A stretch of DNA of 64,000 bases. It comes from Zunongwangia endophytica (lineage in GTDB: Bacteria > Bacteroidota > Bacteroidia > Flavobacteriales > Flavobacteriaceae). Location: positions 2,611,501 to 2,675,500 of the forward strand of contig NZ_JAUFPZ010000002.1 of NCBI RefSeq assembly GCF_030409505.1. Reading direction: 5' to 3'. The position numbers and the translations under genes were made by a program. Every line of letters begins with the position of its first letter. Position 1 is the stretch's first letter. Below the pieces are notes generated by a model. The model worked only from the letters and a program-made list of their open reading frames with translations. It ran no database searches and had not been told where the DNA came from. Positions 9,320 through 16,509 of this stretch are shown piece by piece.

Positions 9320-9949
9320 TTAGTTTAAGGATTCTTTATTTTGAATTTTCTTCATTTCGGCTTCATCTAAAACTAAAGCAGAATAATCTAAGGTCCAGCC
9401 GATAGTCTGCACAATGTTTTCCATTAACAGGATCGTATCCAAAGCTTCTTTTTTTGCTTGCTCTAATAATCCACTTTCAGGAATTTTATCGACAATATGT
9501 TTTTTGGCATCCCGATTAATATCGGTAAGATCTGAAGTTGTAAAAGGATTGGCCCAACCTTCACGTTTATCGTAGTACTTAAAATCGGTTTCTACAGTTA
9601 GTAATTCTGGTTGCGGAAAATTAGTAAGCACAATTTTTTTAGATTCATTATCACTTTCCATTTTCACCTTACTAAGATCGAAACCTATATGCGCTTTTGC
9701 ACTTATTAGAACAATAGCTTTCTTTTTACCGAAAATGAGGCTAATGTATTTTTCTTTTAAATTTTCGTAATGGTAGATTTCAGAAAAATCACCTTCTACC
9801 GTTATAAACTTACAAACGCTCCTAATCTTTTCCATCAACACCACCGACTGTTCTTTAGTCTTTAGCTTAGAACGATCTTTATTGAACATCTTAAAAATAA
9901 AATAAGCCGCAATAGCGCCAGCAGCAAGCCCGATAAAAAGTAACTCCAT
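9320..9949 (-). CDS. DUF4230 family protein, membrane-anchored
   Basis: The 209-residue protein starts with one membrane helix (about residues 3-20) followed by a basic stretch, then a soluble domain that fits DUF4230: EGDFSEIYHYE, an IVLISAKAHIGFDLSKV segment and a C-terminal helical region with EAKKEALDTILLMENIV. The orientation puts the domain outside or inside the membrane; the sequence alone does not decide. The function of DUF4230 is unknown. It starts one base after the DUF4260 stop. Confidence 0.8.
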   Translation of the reverse strand: MELLFIGLAAGAIAAYFIFKMFNKDRSKLKTKEQSVVLMEKIRSVCKFITVEGDFSEIYHYENLKEKYISLIFGKKKAIVLISAKAHIGFDLSKVKMESDNESKKIVLTNFPQPELLTVETDFKYYDKREGWANPFTTSDLTDINRDAKKHIVDKIPESGLLEQAKKEALDTILLMENIVQTIGWTLDYSALVLDEAEMKKIQNKESLN

Positions 9950-9950
9950 A

Positions 9951-10301
9951 TTAATTACCTATTTCTCCTAAATGGGTGAATTTAAAACCTTTCTCGTATT
10001 TAAGTCCGTACCCCAAAATACGATCAAAAGCTGAATGAGAAAACAAAATTACACCTATTAATTGTAAAACCTCTAATTGCAAGTGAAACCCAACCAGCCA
10101 AAAAAGGATGGCCAAACCCTGATGGTGAAATAAATTATATAAAAAAGCGCCCATCTTCTTGCTAAAAATGTAGCCAATCATCCCAATATCTGGCATAAAA
10201 AACAAGCAAACAAACCACCACCAGGAAAAATGCAAAAAATAAAATGCAAAAATTCCAAGAGCTAACATGGCCAATTCTTCAAGTTTTAAGGTACCACTCA
10301 T
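9951..10301 (-). CDS. DUF4260 family small membrane protein
   Basis: The 116 residues consist mostly of four hydrophobic helices rich in Trp, Phe and His (FSWWWF, YNLFHHQGLAILFW). They end with the family signature HSAFDRILGYGLKYEKGFKFTHLG split across helix and tail. DUF4260 proteins have no assigned function. This is the first gene of the six-gene leftward operon running to 5453; upstream is an 82-base divergent spacer shared with the gene at 10384. Confidence 0.85.
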   Translation of the reverse strand: MSGTLKLEELAMLALGIFAFYFLHFSWWWFVCLFFMPDIGMIGYIFSKKMGAFLYNLFHHQGLAILFWLVGFHLQLEVLQLIGVILFSHSAFDRILGYGLKYEKGFKFTHLGEIGN

Positions 10302-10383
10302 AATATTTCATATTAGACTAAAAATTAACAATTTAGATATTGATTTTTAATTTAATTTTCCACCAAATCTAACAATTATAATC

Positions 10384-10854
10384 ATGAAAAAAATCATCAC
10401 TCTTATCTTGTTTATCGCTTCGCTAAGCTTATCTAATGCTCAACAAATTGAATACGAAAAAGTGTTTGGAGGTTATAAATTTACTCGAAACGAAAATACA
10501 TTAAGTTTGGGAGATCTATCCAATATTGTAGAAGATACTCCCCAAGCCGAGGATTTAATTAAAAAAGCAAAAACAACAACTGTTTTTACGACCATACTTT
10601 CTTTTGCGGGAGGCGGATTAATTGGTTGGCCAATTGGAGAAGCTATTGGTGGAGGCGATCCTAACTGGGCGCTAGCAGGAATTGGAGCAGGCCTTGTTGC
10701 CGTTGCGATACCTCTATCTAGCAGCGCTGGCAAAAAAGCAAAAGAAGCGGTAGATATATACAATATGTCTTTAGAAAAGCAAACAAATAATTTTAATCCG
10801 GAATTAAATATTTTAGCTTCCGGCAATGGTTTGGGATTGTCCTTGCGATTTTAA
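10384..10854 (+). CDS. Hypothetical secreted protein with glycine-rich membrane segments
   Basis: I do not recognise this 156-residue protein beyond a general type. It has a signal peptide (MKKIITLILF... SNAQ), a polar segment, then a glycine-rich hydrophobic hairpin (about residues 70-115: AGGGLIGWPIGEAIGGG and LAGIGAGLVAVAIPL). Such glycine-zipper hairpins are typical of small outer-membrane or envelope proteins in Bacteroidota. The tail is polar. It is transcribed away from the DUF4260 operon and converges with the cyclase gene, leaving only three bases between the stops. Confidence 0.75.
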   Translation: MKKIITLILFIASLSLSNAQQIEYEKVFGGYKFTRNENTLSLGDLSNIVEDTPQAEDLIKKAKTTTVFTTILSFAGGGLIGWPIGEAIGGGDPNWALAGIGAGLVAVAIPLSSSAGKKAKEAVDIYNMSLEKQTNNFNPELNILASGNGLGLSLRF

Positions 10855-10857
10855 TCT

Positions 10858-11604
10858 TTACTGAATTTTATACAAAACTGGTTTAGAAGGCGAAGCATCA
10901 TTCTCAAAAGCAGCGATCTGCAAATTCAGGAAGTATGCTCCGTCTTCGATCTGGTTTGGGATATAAACAAGCTCTGTAATGGTAGCATCAAATCGAGTAT
11001 TTTTAGGATAGTCCCAAAATGCTTTATGTGCCAATAGTTTCCCCTCATCCTTTTCTTTATCTACCGAGGGTAAATCTATAAGCAAATGCTTTACATTCAA
11101 TTTACGAATGTGCAGCATTGCATCTTCAGATAAATAAGGCCAATTGGTGTGTGAATATTTCTTGCTGCGCTTATCGATATAATTAGGTATTGTTCTAATA
11201 ATTAAAGATTCTGGACAAGAATTACCTATCTGATCTTTAAGAATTGCTTCGGAAATCACCTGATCTTCATCTTCATCTTCTGGTGTAACAGAAATTAATT
11301 TTGCCTTAAAGAAGAATTTTTTAAGCGTCTGATTTATACTGAAAAAATCTTTACTGATATGCCCAACACATTCGGTATGCGTCCCATGCCCATGCGGATT
11401 AAACTGAATGTTATTAAAATTCACTGAAGCTCCTTCTGAAACTTTCCCTACAAAATCACCATCTCTAAATGGCGTAATCCTAGGTGCATCTAAATACCAT
11501 GCTATCGGGTTTCTTTCATCGCCACGCAAACTCAACGAAATATCGATTGGTTTTGAAAAATCAATAGAAAACGTTTCTTCTTCATACTGAATTTGTGCAA
11601 GCAT
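10858..11604 (-). CDS. Cyclase family (kynurenine formamidase-like) protein
   Basis: The 248-residue protein matches the metal-dependent cyclase/KynB family. The metal and catalytic residues are present in NPHGHGTHTECVGH (H71, H73, H76 and H82). Family members hydrolyse amides such as N-formylkynurenine or isatin. In KynB the motif is HxGTHxDxPxH; here the aspartate is glutamate (HTEC), so the substrate may differ. There are no tryptophan-catabolism genes nearby. No signal peptide is present. A 235-base spacer with degenerate repeats lies upstream. Confidence 0.85.
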   Translation of the reverse strand: MLAQIQYEEETFSIDFSKPIDISLSLRGDERNPIAWYLDAPRITPFRDGDFVGKVSEGASVNFNNIQFNPHGHGTHTECVGHISKDFFSINQTLKKFFFKAKLISVTPEDEDEDQVISEAILKDQIGNSCPESLIIRTIPNYIDKRSKKYSHTNWPYLSEDAMLHIRKLNVKHLLIDLPSVDKEKDEGKLLAHKAFWDYPKNTRFDATITELVYIPNQIEDGAYFLNLQIAAFENDASPSKPVLYKIQ

Positions 11605-11798
11605 ATTATGTGATCTAAGGTAAGAATCTTGTTAATGAGATTTTACGGATTCCCACGTAAAATTAGCAATTTATTTTCGAAGCATGTGTTGCGCAATATT
11701 TTAATTTAAATTAGCCAATCATCATTTTCGAATTAAAATTCAGGTGATATTTTACACTCAAAATTCAGCATTCAAAATATGGAATACAACTAATTCTA

Positions 11799-11833
11799 AT
11801 ATCTAAAAGCGAAGCAGTCTAAAATCTAAATTC
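11799..11833. repeat. Second copy of an AGCGAAGC-centred intergenic repeat
   Basis: The layout is TCTAA, then AGCGAAGC, then TCTAA, then TCTAAA. It aligns with 5421-5449 over about 29 bases with few mismatches. Both copies lie 5-25 bases beyond the 3' end of a leftward gene (hemW here, YdjM there). Confidence 0.55.
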
Positions 11834-11839
11834 TATCTA

Positions 11840-12967
11840 CTAATCCAAATAAAACAGATCTGCCGCGATTCCGTCGCTTAAAAAAGTTCCTTTTTCTGTA
11901 ATATGCATCACGTTATCTTCGGTTCTTAGAAGTTGTTTCTGAAATAAAACAGCCGACTGTTCCTCTAAATATTTCAGATATTTTTTACCGAATTTCGATT
12001 CTATTTCTTCAAAATCTACTCCAAAATGAGTCCTTAGTCGCATCATAATATATTCGTTGTAACGATCTGTGGTACTCAATTCTTCTAATTGAAGTGGCAA
12101 TTCTGATTTTTCGATCGCTTTGATATAAAGCGAATTGTTCGCAACATTCCACTTTCTACAATTTCCGTCATAGGAATGCGCAGAAGGACCAATTCCCAAA
12201 TATGGTTTCCCTAACCAGTATGCGGTATTGTTTTGCGAAAAATAGCCCGGTTTTCCATAATTTGAAAATTCATAATGTTCAAATCCTGCATTTTTAAGAG
12301 TCGTTCTTAAAATCTCAAAATTTTGCGCTGCAGCAGCATCATCTACGGGTTTTACTTTTCCCTTTTCTATAAACTTTTGCAGTGCTGTATTTGGCTCTAC
12401 CGTTAATGCATAGCTCGAAATATGCGGAATATCCAAATCCAATAAAATCTGAATGTTTTTCTTCCATCGTTCATCACTCATTCCCGGTACTCCATAAATC
12501 AAATCAACCGAAATATTATCGAATTTTGATCGCGCCAGTTTTATAGATTGCAGTGCTTCTTCAGCATTATGTGCACGATTCATCAATTTTAAATCATCTT
12601 CAAAAAAAGACTGTACGCCAATACTTAATCTATTAATTTTTGAATTGGCCAGCTCCTCTATTTTCTCTTCAGAAAGATCGTCAGGATTGGCTTCTAAAGT
12701 AATTTCAGCATTTTCAGCAACATTGTAAGTGGCGTAAATGGTTTCAAAAATCGCATTCAATTCAGCTAAATTCAGCAAACTTGGTGTCCCGCCACCAAAA
12801 TAAATGGTTTGGATAGATCCTTCCGGCATTTCATCTTTCCGAAGAATCAGTTCTTTTTGCAATGCGTTTATCAACTCATCTTTCTTTTTTAGCGAAGTAG
12901 AAAAATGAAAATCGCAGTAATGGCACGCCTGCTTACAAAATGGGATATGAATGTAGATTCCGCTCAT
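11840..12967 (-). CDS. hemW: HemW, radical SAM haem chaperone
   Basis: The 375-residue protein is a radical SAM enzyme-like protein of the HemN/HemW family. The iron-sulphur cysteines are C11, C15 and C18 in FCKQACHYCDF. The family motif YFGGGTPSLL follows at about residue 56, then EANPDDL, RLSIGVQSF and DLIYGVPG, and the C-terminal HemN domain with LGIGPSAHSY. It lacks the N-terminal extension of true coproporphyrinogen dehydrogenase HemN, so HemW, which binds and delivers haem, is the better call. The ATG precedes the standard IYIHIPFC start. It is followed downstream by the cyclase gene, and ruvC lies upstream on the same strand. Confidence 0.93.
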   Translation of the reverse strand: MSGIYIHIPFCKQACHYCDFHFSTSLKKKDELINALQKELILRKDEMPEGSIQTIYFGGGTPSLLNLAELNAIFETIYATYNVAENAEITLEANPDDLSEEKIEELANSKINRLSIGVQSFFEDDLKLMNRAHNAEEALQSIKLARSKFDNISVDLIYGVPGMSDERWKKNIQILLDLDIPHISSYALTVEPNTALQKFIEKGKVKPVDDAAAAQNFEILRTTLKNAGFEHYEFSNYGKPGYFSQNNTAYWLGKPYLGIGPSAHSYDGNCRKWNVANNSLYIKAIEKSELPLQLEELSTTDRYNEYIMMRLRTHFGVDFEEIESKFGKKYLKYLEEQSAVLFQKQLLRTEDNVMHITEKGTFLSDGIAADLFYLD

Positions 12968-12991
12968 TTAATTCAATTTGATAATTTGGAA

Positions 12992-13015
12992 ATGTGAGAA
13001 TGTGAGAATGTGAGA
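12992..13015. repeat. Octanucleotide tandem array (ATGTGAGA)3
   Basis: Three perfect 8-bp units lie in the hemW-ruvC spacer. The array sits inside a longer imperfect inverted repeat (ATTTGATAAT near 12976, ATTATCAAAT near 13037). Confidence 0.85.
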
Positions 13016-13044
13016 ATTAATTTTCAAATTGTCACATTATCAAA

Positions 13045-13593
13045 TCACTTAACTTTCCCCGGATTTTGCTTTACAAAAGCATCCCAACCGGTATAACTTT
13101 TTCCGATTTCGGTGCGACTTGGATTGTAGAAATGACAAACTGCTGCGGCCAAACCATCGGTAGAATCTAAGTTTTTAGGCAGGCTTTTTAACTTCAGCAT
13201 ACTTTGCAGCATTTTAGCCACCTGCTCTTTACTGGCGTTTCCGTTACCGGTAATGGCCATTTTTATCTTTTTCGGTAAATATTCGGTGATTGGGATTTCA
13301 CGTGAAAGTCCGGCGGCCATCGCCACGCCCTGTGCTCTTCCCAGCTTCAGCATGGATTGCACATTTTTTCCGAAGAAAGGTGCTTCAATCGCAATTTCAT
13401 CTGGATGGAAGGTTTCAATAAGCTCGATGGTACGCTCAAAAATCAATTTCAACTTTACGTAGTGATCATCATATTTCTTCAGCTGCAACTCATTCAACTG
13501 TAAAAATTCCATTTTCTTATTCTTCACCTTTATCAATCCAAAACCCATAATTGTGGTTCCCGGGTCAATTCCTAAAATGATCTTTTCGCTCAA
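13045..13593 (-). CDS. ruvC: Crossover junction endodeoxyribonuclease RuvC
   Basis: RuvC cuts Holliday junctions together with RuvAB at the end of homologous recombination. All catalytic acids are visible: the first aspartate in LGIDPGTT (D10), the glutamate in IAIEAPFFG, and the DG pair in NLDSTDGLAAAVCH. I chose the TTG at 13591-13593, giving 182 residues that begin (M)SEKIILGIDPG, close to the usual family length of about 184. An ATG at 13638 would add 15 unlike-family residues and lies inside the predicted -7 promoter element at 13636-13643, so it would be upstream of the transcript start. The start call is an inference. Confidence 0.9.
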   Translation of the reverse strand: MSEKIILGIDPGTTIMGFGLIKVKNKKMEFLQLNELQLKKYDDHYVKLKLIFERTIELIETFHPDEIAIEAPFFGKNVQSMLKLGRAQGVAMAAGLSREIPITEYLPKKIKMAITGNGNASKEQVAKMLQSMLKLKSLPKNLDSTDGLAAAVCHFYNPSRTEIGKSYTGWDAFVKQNPGKVK

Positions 13594-13630
13594 ATTCTTT
13601 AATTTTTGTAGGGATTTTTTACAATTCCGC

Positions 13631-13659
13631 TTTTGCAAAGCTACGGAAATCTATCTTTG
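13631..13659. promoter_or_regulatory. Overlapping divergent promoters of ruvC and the glycosyltransferase
   Basis: On the plus strand TATCTTTG (13652-13659) matches TAnnTTTG, with TTTTG at 13631-13635 upstream, 17 bases before the ATG at 13676. On the minus strand TAGCTTTG (13643 down to 13636) also matches TAnnTTTG and would fire toward ruvC. The two cores overlap, so the genes probably compete for polymerase. Confidence 0.6.
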
Positions 13660-13675
13660 CACTAAACTCACCCCA

Positions 13676-14803
13676 ATGCTGATATTTGTAATTCTAATCG
13701 CCATTTTTTACGCAGCCCTGATGCTGGGTTTTATTAAAGGCTGGAATTCGCTGGAGACTGTTTCTGATCATTACGAACCTCCGGAAACCTGTTTTTCGAT
13801 CGTTATTCCGTTTAGAAATGAAGCTGAAAATTTACCGAATTTACTTGAAAGCCTGGCGCTACTAAATTATCCTTTCGAACTTTTTGAAATTTTGTTGGTA
13901 AATGACGAATCTGAAGATGATTCAGAAAAAATTATTGCTGAATTTAAACAAGATCATCCACAGCTACACCTGAAGTTTTTACAAAATAACCGAACTACCA
14001 ATTCTCCTAAAAAAGATGCGATAACAACTGCCATCAAATTTGCCGAATTTGAGCATATTCTTACAACCGACGCCGATTGTACGCTTCCGTCATTATGGTT
14101 GCAAAGTTTTAATACTGAAATTTTACAGCACAATCCGGCCATGATCGCTGCACCGGTGAAAATTGAAGTAAATGACAACAATTTTTTAAGTTCTTTTGAG
14201 GCCCTTGATTTTTTGAGCTTACAAATTTCTGGTGCTGGAGCTTTCGGACTCAACAAAGCTTTTATGGCTAACGGAGCTAATCTTTGCTATAAAAAGCAAT
14301 CTTTTGTTGAACAAAATGGATTTGATAGCAACACTGAAATTGCAAGCGGAGATGACGTGTTTTTACTTCAAAAATTTATTCAGCAGCAGTTAAAAGTAAC
14401 CTTCTTAAAAGATCAAAATGCAATTGTAAAAACCAAACCACAATCAGGTTTTAAGCGACTGGTACAGCAACGCATTCGTTGGGCTTCAAAAACCTCAGCA
14501 TACACCAGCAATTTCGCGAAACTCACGGGACTAATCGTATTTAGTATGAACTTTGCTTTCAGCTTAAGTCTGCTTCTCGGTATTTTTAAACTGTTTCCTT
14601 TTCCTTATTTTATGATCTTGTTTTTGGTGAAATTTAACCTGGATTTTGTGCTATTATACCGCGGATCCATCTTTTTTAACAGTGAAGGATTAATGAGAAA
14701 ATATCTTGTTAGCAGTGTGCTATATCCATTCTTCTCGGTTTACGTTGCTATTCTTTCGCTATTTGGAGGTTACAATTGGAAAGGTAGAAGATTTAAAAGG
14801 TAG
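13676..14803 (+). CDS. Family 2 glycosyltransferase, membrane-anchored
   Basis: The 375-residue protein has one N-terminal membrane helix, a GT-A catalytic domain and two or three C-terminal membrane helices. The domain shows FSIVIPFRNEAENL, the LVNDESEDDS aspartates, TTDADCTLP as the DxD metal motif (about residue 130) and the QQRIRW motif (QxxRW) typical of processive or polyisoprenoid-using GT2 enzymes. It probably transfers a sugar at the cytoplasmic face of the inner membrane; donor and acceptor are unknown. The start at 13676 matches the first membrane helix and lies 17 bases after a promoter; a longer upstream reading frame overlaps ruvC and is not likely translated. Confidence 0.88.
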   Translation: MLIFVILIAIFYAALMLGFIKGWNSLETVSDHYEPPETCFSIVIPFRNEAENLPNLLESLALLNYPFELFEILLVNDESEDDSEKIIAEFKQDHPQLHLKFLQNNRTTNSPKKDAITTAIKFAEFEHILTTDADCTLPSLWLQSFNTEILQHNPAMIAAPVKIEVNDNNFLSSFEALDFLSLQISGAGAFGLNKAFMANGANLCYKKQSFVEQNGFDSNTEIASGDDVFLLQKFIQQQLKVTFLKDQNAIVKTKPQSGFKRLVQQRIRWASKTSAYTSNFAKLTGLIVFSMNFAFSLSLLLGIFKLFPFPYFMILFLVKFNLDFVLLYRGSIFFNSEGLMRKYLVSSVLYPFFSVYVAILSLFGGYNWKGRRFKR

Positions 14804-14813
14804 GTTTCAGTGG

Positions 14814-14876
14814 AACAGTGGACAGTGGACAGTGGACAGTGGACAGTGGACAGTGGACAGTGGACAGTGGACAGTT
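14814..14876. repeat. Heptanucleotide tandem array (GACAGTG)n
   Basis: Seven perfect 7-bp units GACAGTG run from 14821 to 14869, with imperfect units AACAGTG before and GACAGTT after. It begins ten bases beyond the glycosyltransferase stop. Confidence 0.97.
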
Positions 14877-15025
14877 AACAAAATTCAATAAACAATTAGC
14901 AATTATCAAACAGCCTTTCAGCAATCAGCAATCAGAAAATTCTCTACTTTTGGCCAACCTGATAAAAACAATATCATTTCTACTAAAGCGCAGCGGAATG
15001 AAAAAATCTTATTCTACATACATCC

Positions 15026-15060
15026 CTTGTCTCTTGTCTCTTGTCTCTTGCCTCTTAATC
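15026..15060. repeat. Heptanucleotide tandem array (CTTGTCT)n
   Basis: Three perfect CTTGTCT units are followed by CTTGCCT and CTTAATC. CTTGTCT is the reverse complement of AGACAAG, a rotation of the GACAAGA unit at 5174-5229, so it is the same repeat family in the opposite orientation. Confidence 0.93.
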
Positions 15061-15095
15061 TAATTTCTATTCATTATATTTAACAAAAACAAAAT

Positions 15096-15374
15096 ATGAA
15101 TTATTATATCCTAACTTATCATCTGGTTGACTCTTATTTGGAAGAACGAGGAAAATACCGTGAAGAACATCTGGCAATGGCCAAAAAAGGCGAAGCAAAC
15201 GGAGAAATTGTAATGGCTGGCGCATTGGACAATCCTTCTGATAAAGCGATTTTTATTTTTAAATCTGAATCTGAAGCAACAGCGACAAATTTTGCTGAAA
15301 ATGATCCATACTTCAAAAACGGACTCATAAAAGAATATTCAGTTAGAAAATGGAATGTCGTAATTGGCAATTAA
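15096..15374 (+). CDS. YciI family protein
   Basis: The 92-residue protein fits the YciI fold (ferredoxin-like). It starts with the strand YYILTYHLVD, then RGKYREEHLAMAKKGEANGEIVMAGALDNP with the conserved His in REEHL, and ends EFAEND-PYFKNGLI-like (AENDPYFKNGL), the family signature. YciI-like proteins are small cytosolic proteins; some act as muconolactone isomerase-like dehalogenase relatives, but most have no known reaction. It is followed 16 bases later by a lipoprotein gene and may be co-transcribed with it. Confidence 0.88.
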   Translation: MNYYILTYHLVDSYLEERGKYREEHLAMAKKGEANGEIVMAGALDNPSDKAIFIFKSESEATATNFAENDPYFKNGLIKEYSVRKWNVVIGN

Positions 15375-15390
15375 AATCAATATAAAAGAA

Positions 15391-15921
15391 ATGACATTCA
15401 GAAAGATATTATCAGTTTCAGTAATTGCATCAACGCTTTTTATTTCTTGTAAAGATAACAGCGAAAAAGATAGCCCTGAGCAGCCAGAAAGACCTAAGCA
15501 AGAAGTTGTAGAAACCGAAAAAAAACAGGAAACTAAAATCGATTCTGCTACGCTTTCAAATGAATCAGAAAGTACTGCAGCGCAGCTTGATTATATATGC
15601 TACACTTCTGATAGTAATAAAAATAAGCGAATTTGGATAGAATTTGCTAAAAATGGCAAAGCGCAAAAAGTAAAATACGAAGGCCAAAAAGAGACTATCG
15701 ATTTAAAATATACTGAAGAAGAATTTCAAAAAGGAGGAGCGCATCCCACAATCATCACTTATTATGATGAAATCTATCAGGGAGAAGTAAACGGTACTTA
15801 TAAGCTCACACATTCGGGCGTTTGGGATTATGTAACTTATACTCGAGGAAAAGATGGGAAAGAATTTAATTACACCATCGATCACGAGAAAGATCCTTAC
15901 GGTGACAAACCGTGCTTTTAG
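15391..15921 (+). CDS. Hypothetical lipoprotein
   Basis: The 176-residue product starts with MTFRKILSVSV and a lipobox LFISC, so it should be a lipid-anchored envelope protein. A charged Glu/Lys linker of about 40 residues follows, then a soluble domain with YICYTSDSNKNKRIWIEF near the start and GTYKLTHSGVWDYVTYTR near the end. I do not recognise the domain. A longer reading from a codon at 15364 would overlap the YciI gene and lose the signal peptide position, so the ATG at 15391 is preferred. Confidence 0.78.
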   Translation: MTFRKILSVSVIASTLFISCKDNSEKDSPEQPERPKQEVVETEKKQETKIDSATLSNESESTAAQLDYICYTSDSNKNKRIWIEFAKNGKAQKVKYEGQKETIDLKYTEEEFQKGGAHPTIITYYDEIYQGEVNGTYKLTHSGVWDYVTYTRGKDGKEFNYTIDHEKDPYGDKPCF

Positions 15922-15963
15922 TATTTACTGAAGCTAAAAATGCGGAGTAATTTGATTCTGAAG

Positions 15964-16440
15964 TTATTCCGCTTTAATTACGATTGGCATTTTAAAAGCT
16001 GTTGACACCGGTATTCCACGTTTACTGGCAGGATAGATTTTAGGTAAAGAATCGATACTTTCTCGTAACCAGTTTGCTATTTTTGGTAATTGATTGGTAA
16101 CGGTACTATCAATTACTGAAATAGAGTCAATTTCCGGTTTTCCCGTTTTGGTAACTTCTAAATAAATAAAAATAGTATCGTCGATACTTTTACTCACTAC
16201 CGGCTGCTGCTTTTCTAAATAAGCATAGAGATTTTCAGCAACTTTAGTTTCAAAGCATCGTTTTGCCGCTGCGAGTTCGGTCTCTTGTTGGCAATCTTCA
16301 AAAGCCGGATATTCATCAACTTCCTTCCAATTAAGGGCTCTGGATTCTTGTTCTAAAACCTCTTCAGAAGAGATTTTTTTCGTCTCAAAATTGCAGGAAA
16401 TAACTAATAATACTAAAACTGGAAGTAATCTTCTTTTCAT
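15964..16440 (-). CDS. Lipoprotein with TonB-C-like domain
   Basis: The 158-residue product begins MKRRLLPVLVLLVISC, a classic lipoprotein signal. The remainder resembles the C-terminal domain of energy-transducer TonB as found in Bacteroidota: YPAFEDCQQET, a second Cys in AKRCFETKVAENLY, then the strand IFIYLEVTKTGKPEIDSI. The same arrangement of two Cys followed by a TonB-C domain is seen in the C-terminus of the M56 protein encoded at 17818-19269, suggesting a shared ancestor or shared partner. The ATG at 16438-16440 is chosen because it directly precedes the signal peptide. No TonB membrane helix or proline-rich linker is present. Confidence 0.75.
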   Translation of the reverse strand: MKRRLLPVLVLLVISCNFETKKISSEEVLEQESRALNWKEVDEYPAFEDCQQETELAAAKRCFETKVAENLYAYLEKQQPVVSKSIDDTIFIYLEVTKTGKPEIDSISVIDSTVTNQLPKIANWLRESIDSLPKIYPASKRGIPVSTAFKMPIVIKAE

Positions 16441-16509
16441 CAAATCTTCGGCTTGTAACTTCAAAAATAATCAAATTGCGCTTAACCCCAAGATTAGATG
16501 AATTTTATG

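Noticed and set aside
12976..13046. Possible CRISPR or terminator from inverted repeats around (ATGTGAGA)3
   Set aside because: There are no spacer-separated direct repeats, and the inverted arms are imperfect and far apart with no T run, so neither a CRISPR array nor a terminator is supported.
13553..13675. Upstream extension of the glycosyltransferase frame
   Set aside because: The 41 extra codons are antisense to ruvC and precede the predicted promoter; the ATG at 13676 opens directly into the membrane helix.
14818..15063. Frames with repeated DSGQWTV peptides
   Set aside because: These are translations of the (GACAGTG)n array and have no signal, no start context and no family; they are not genes.
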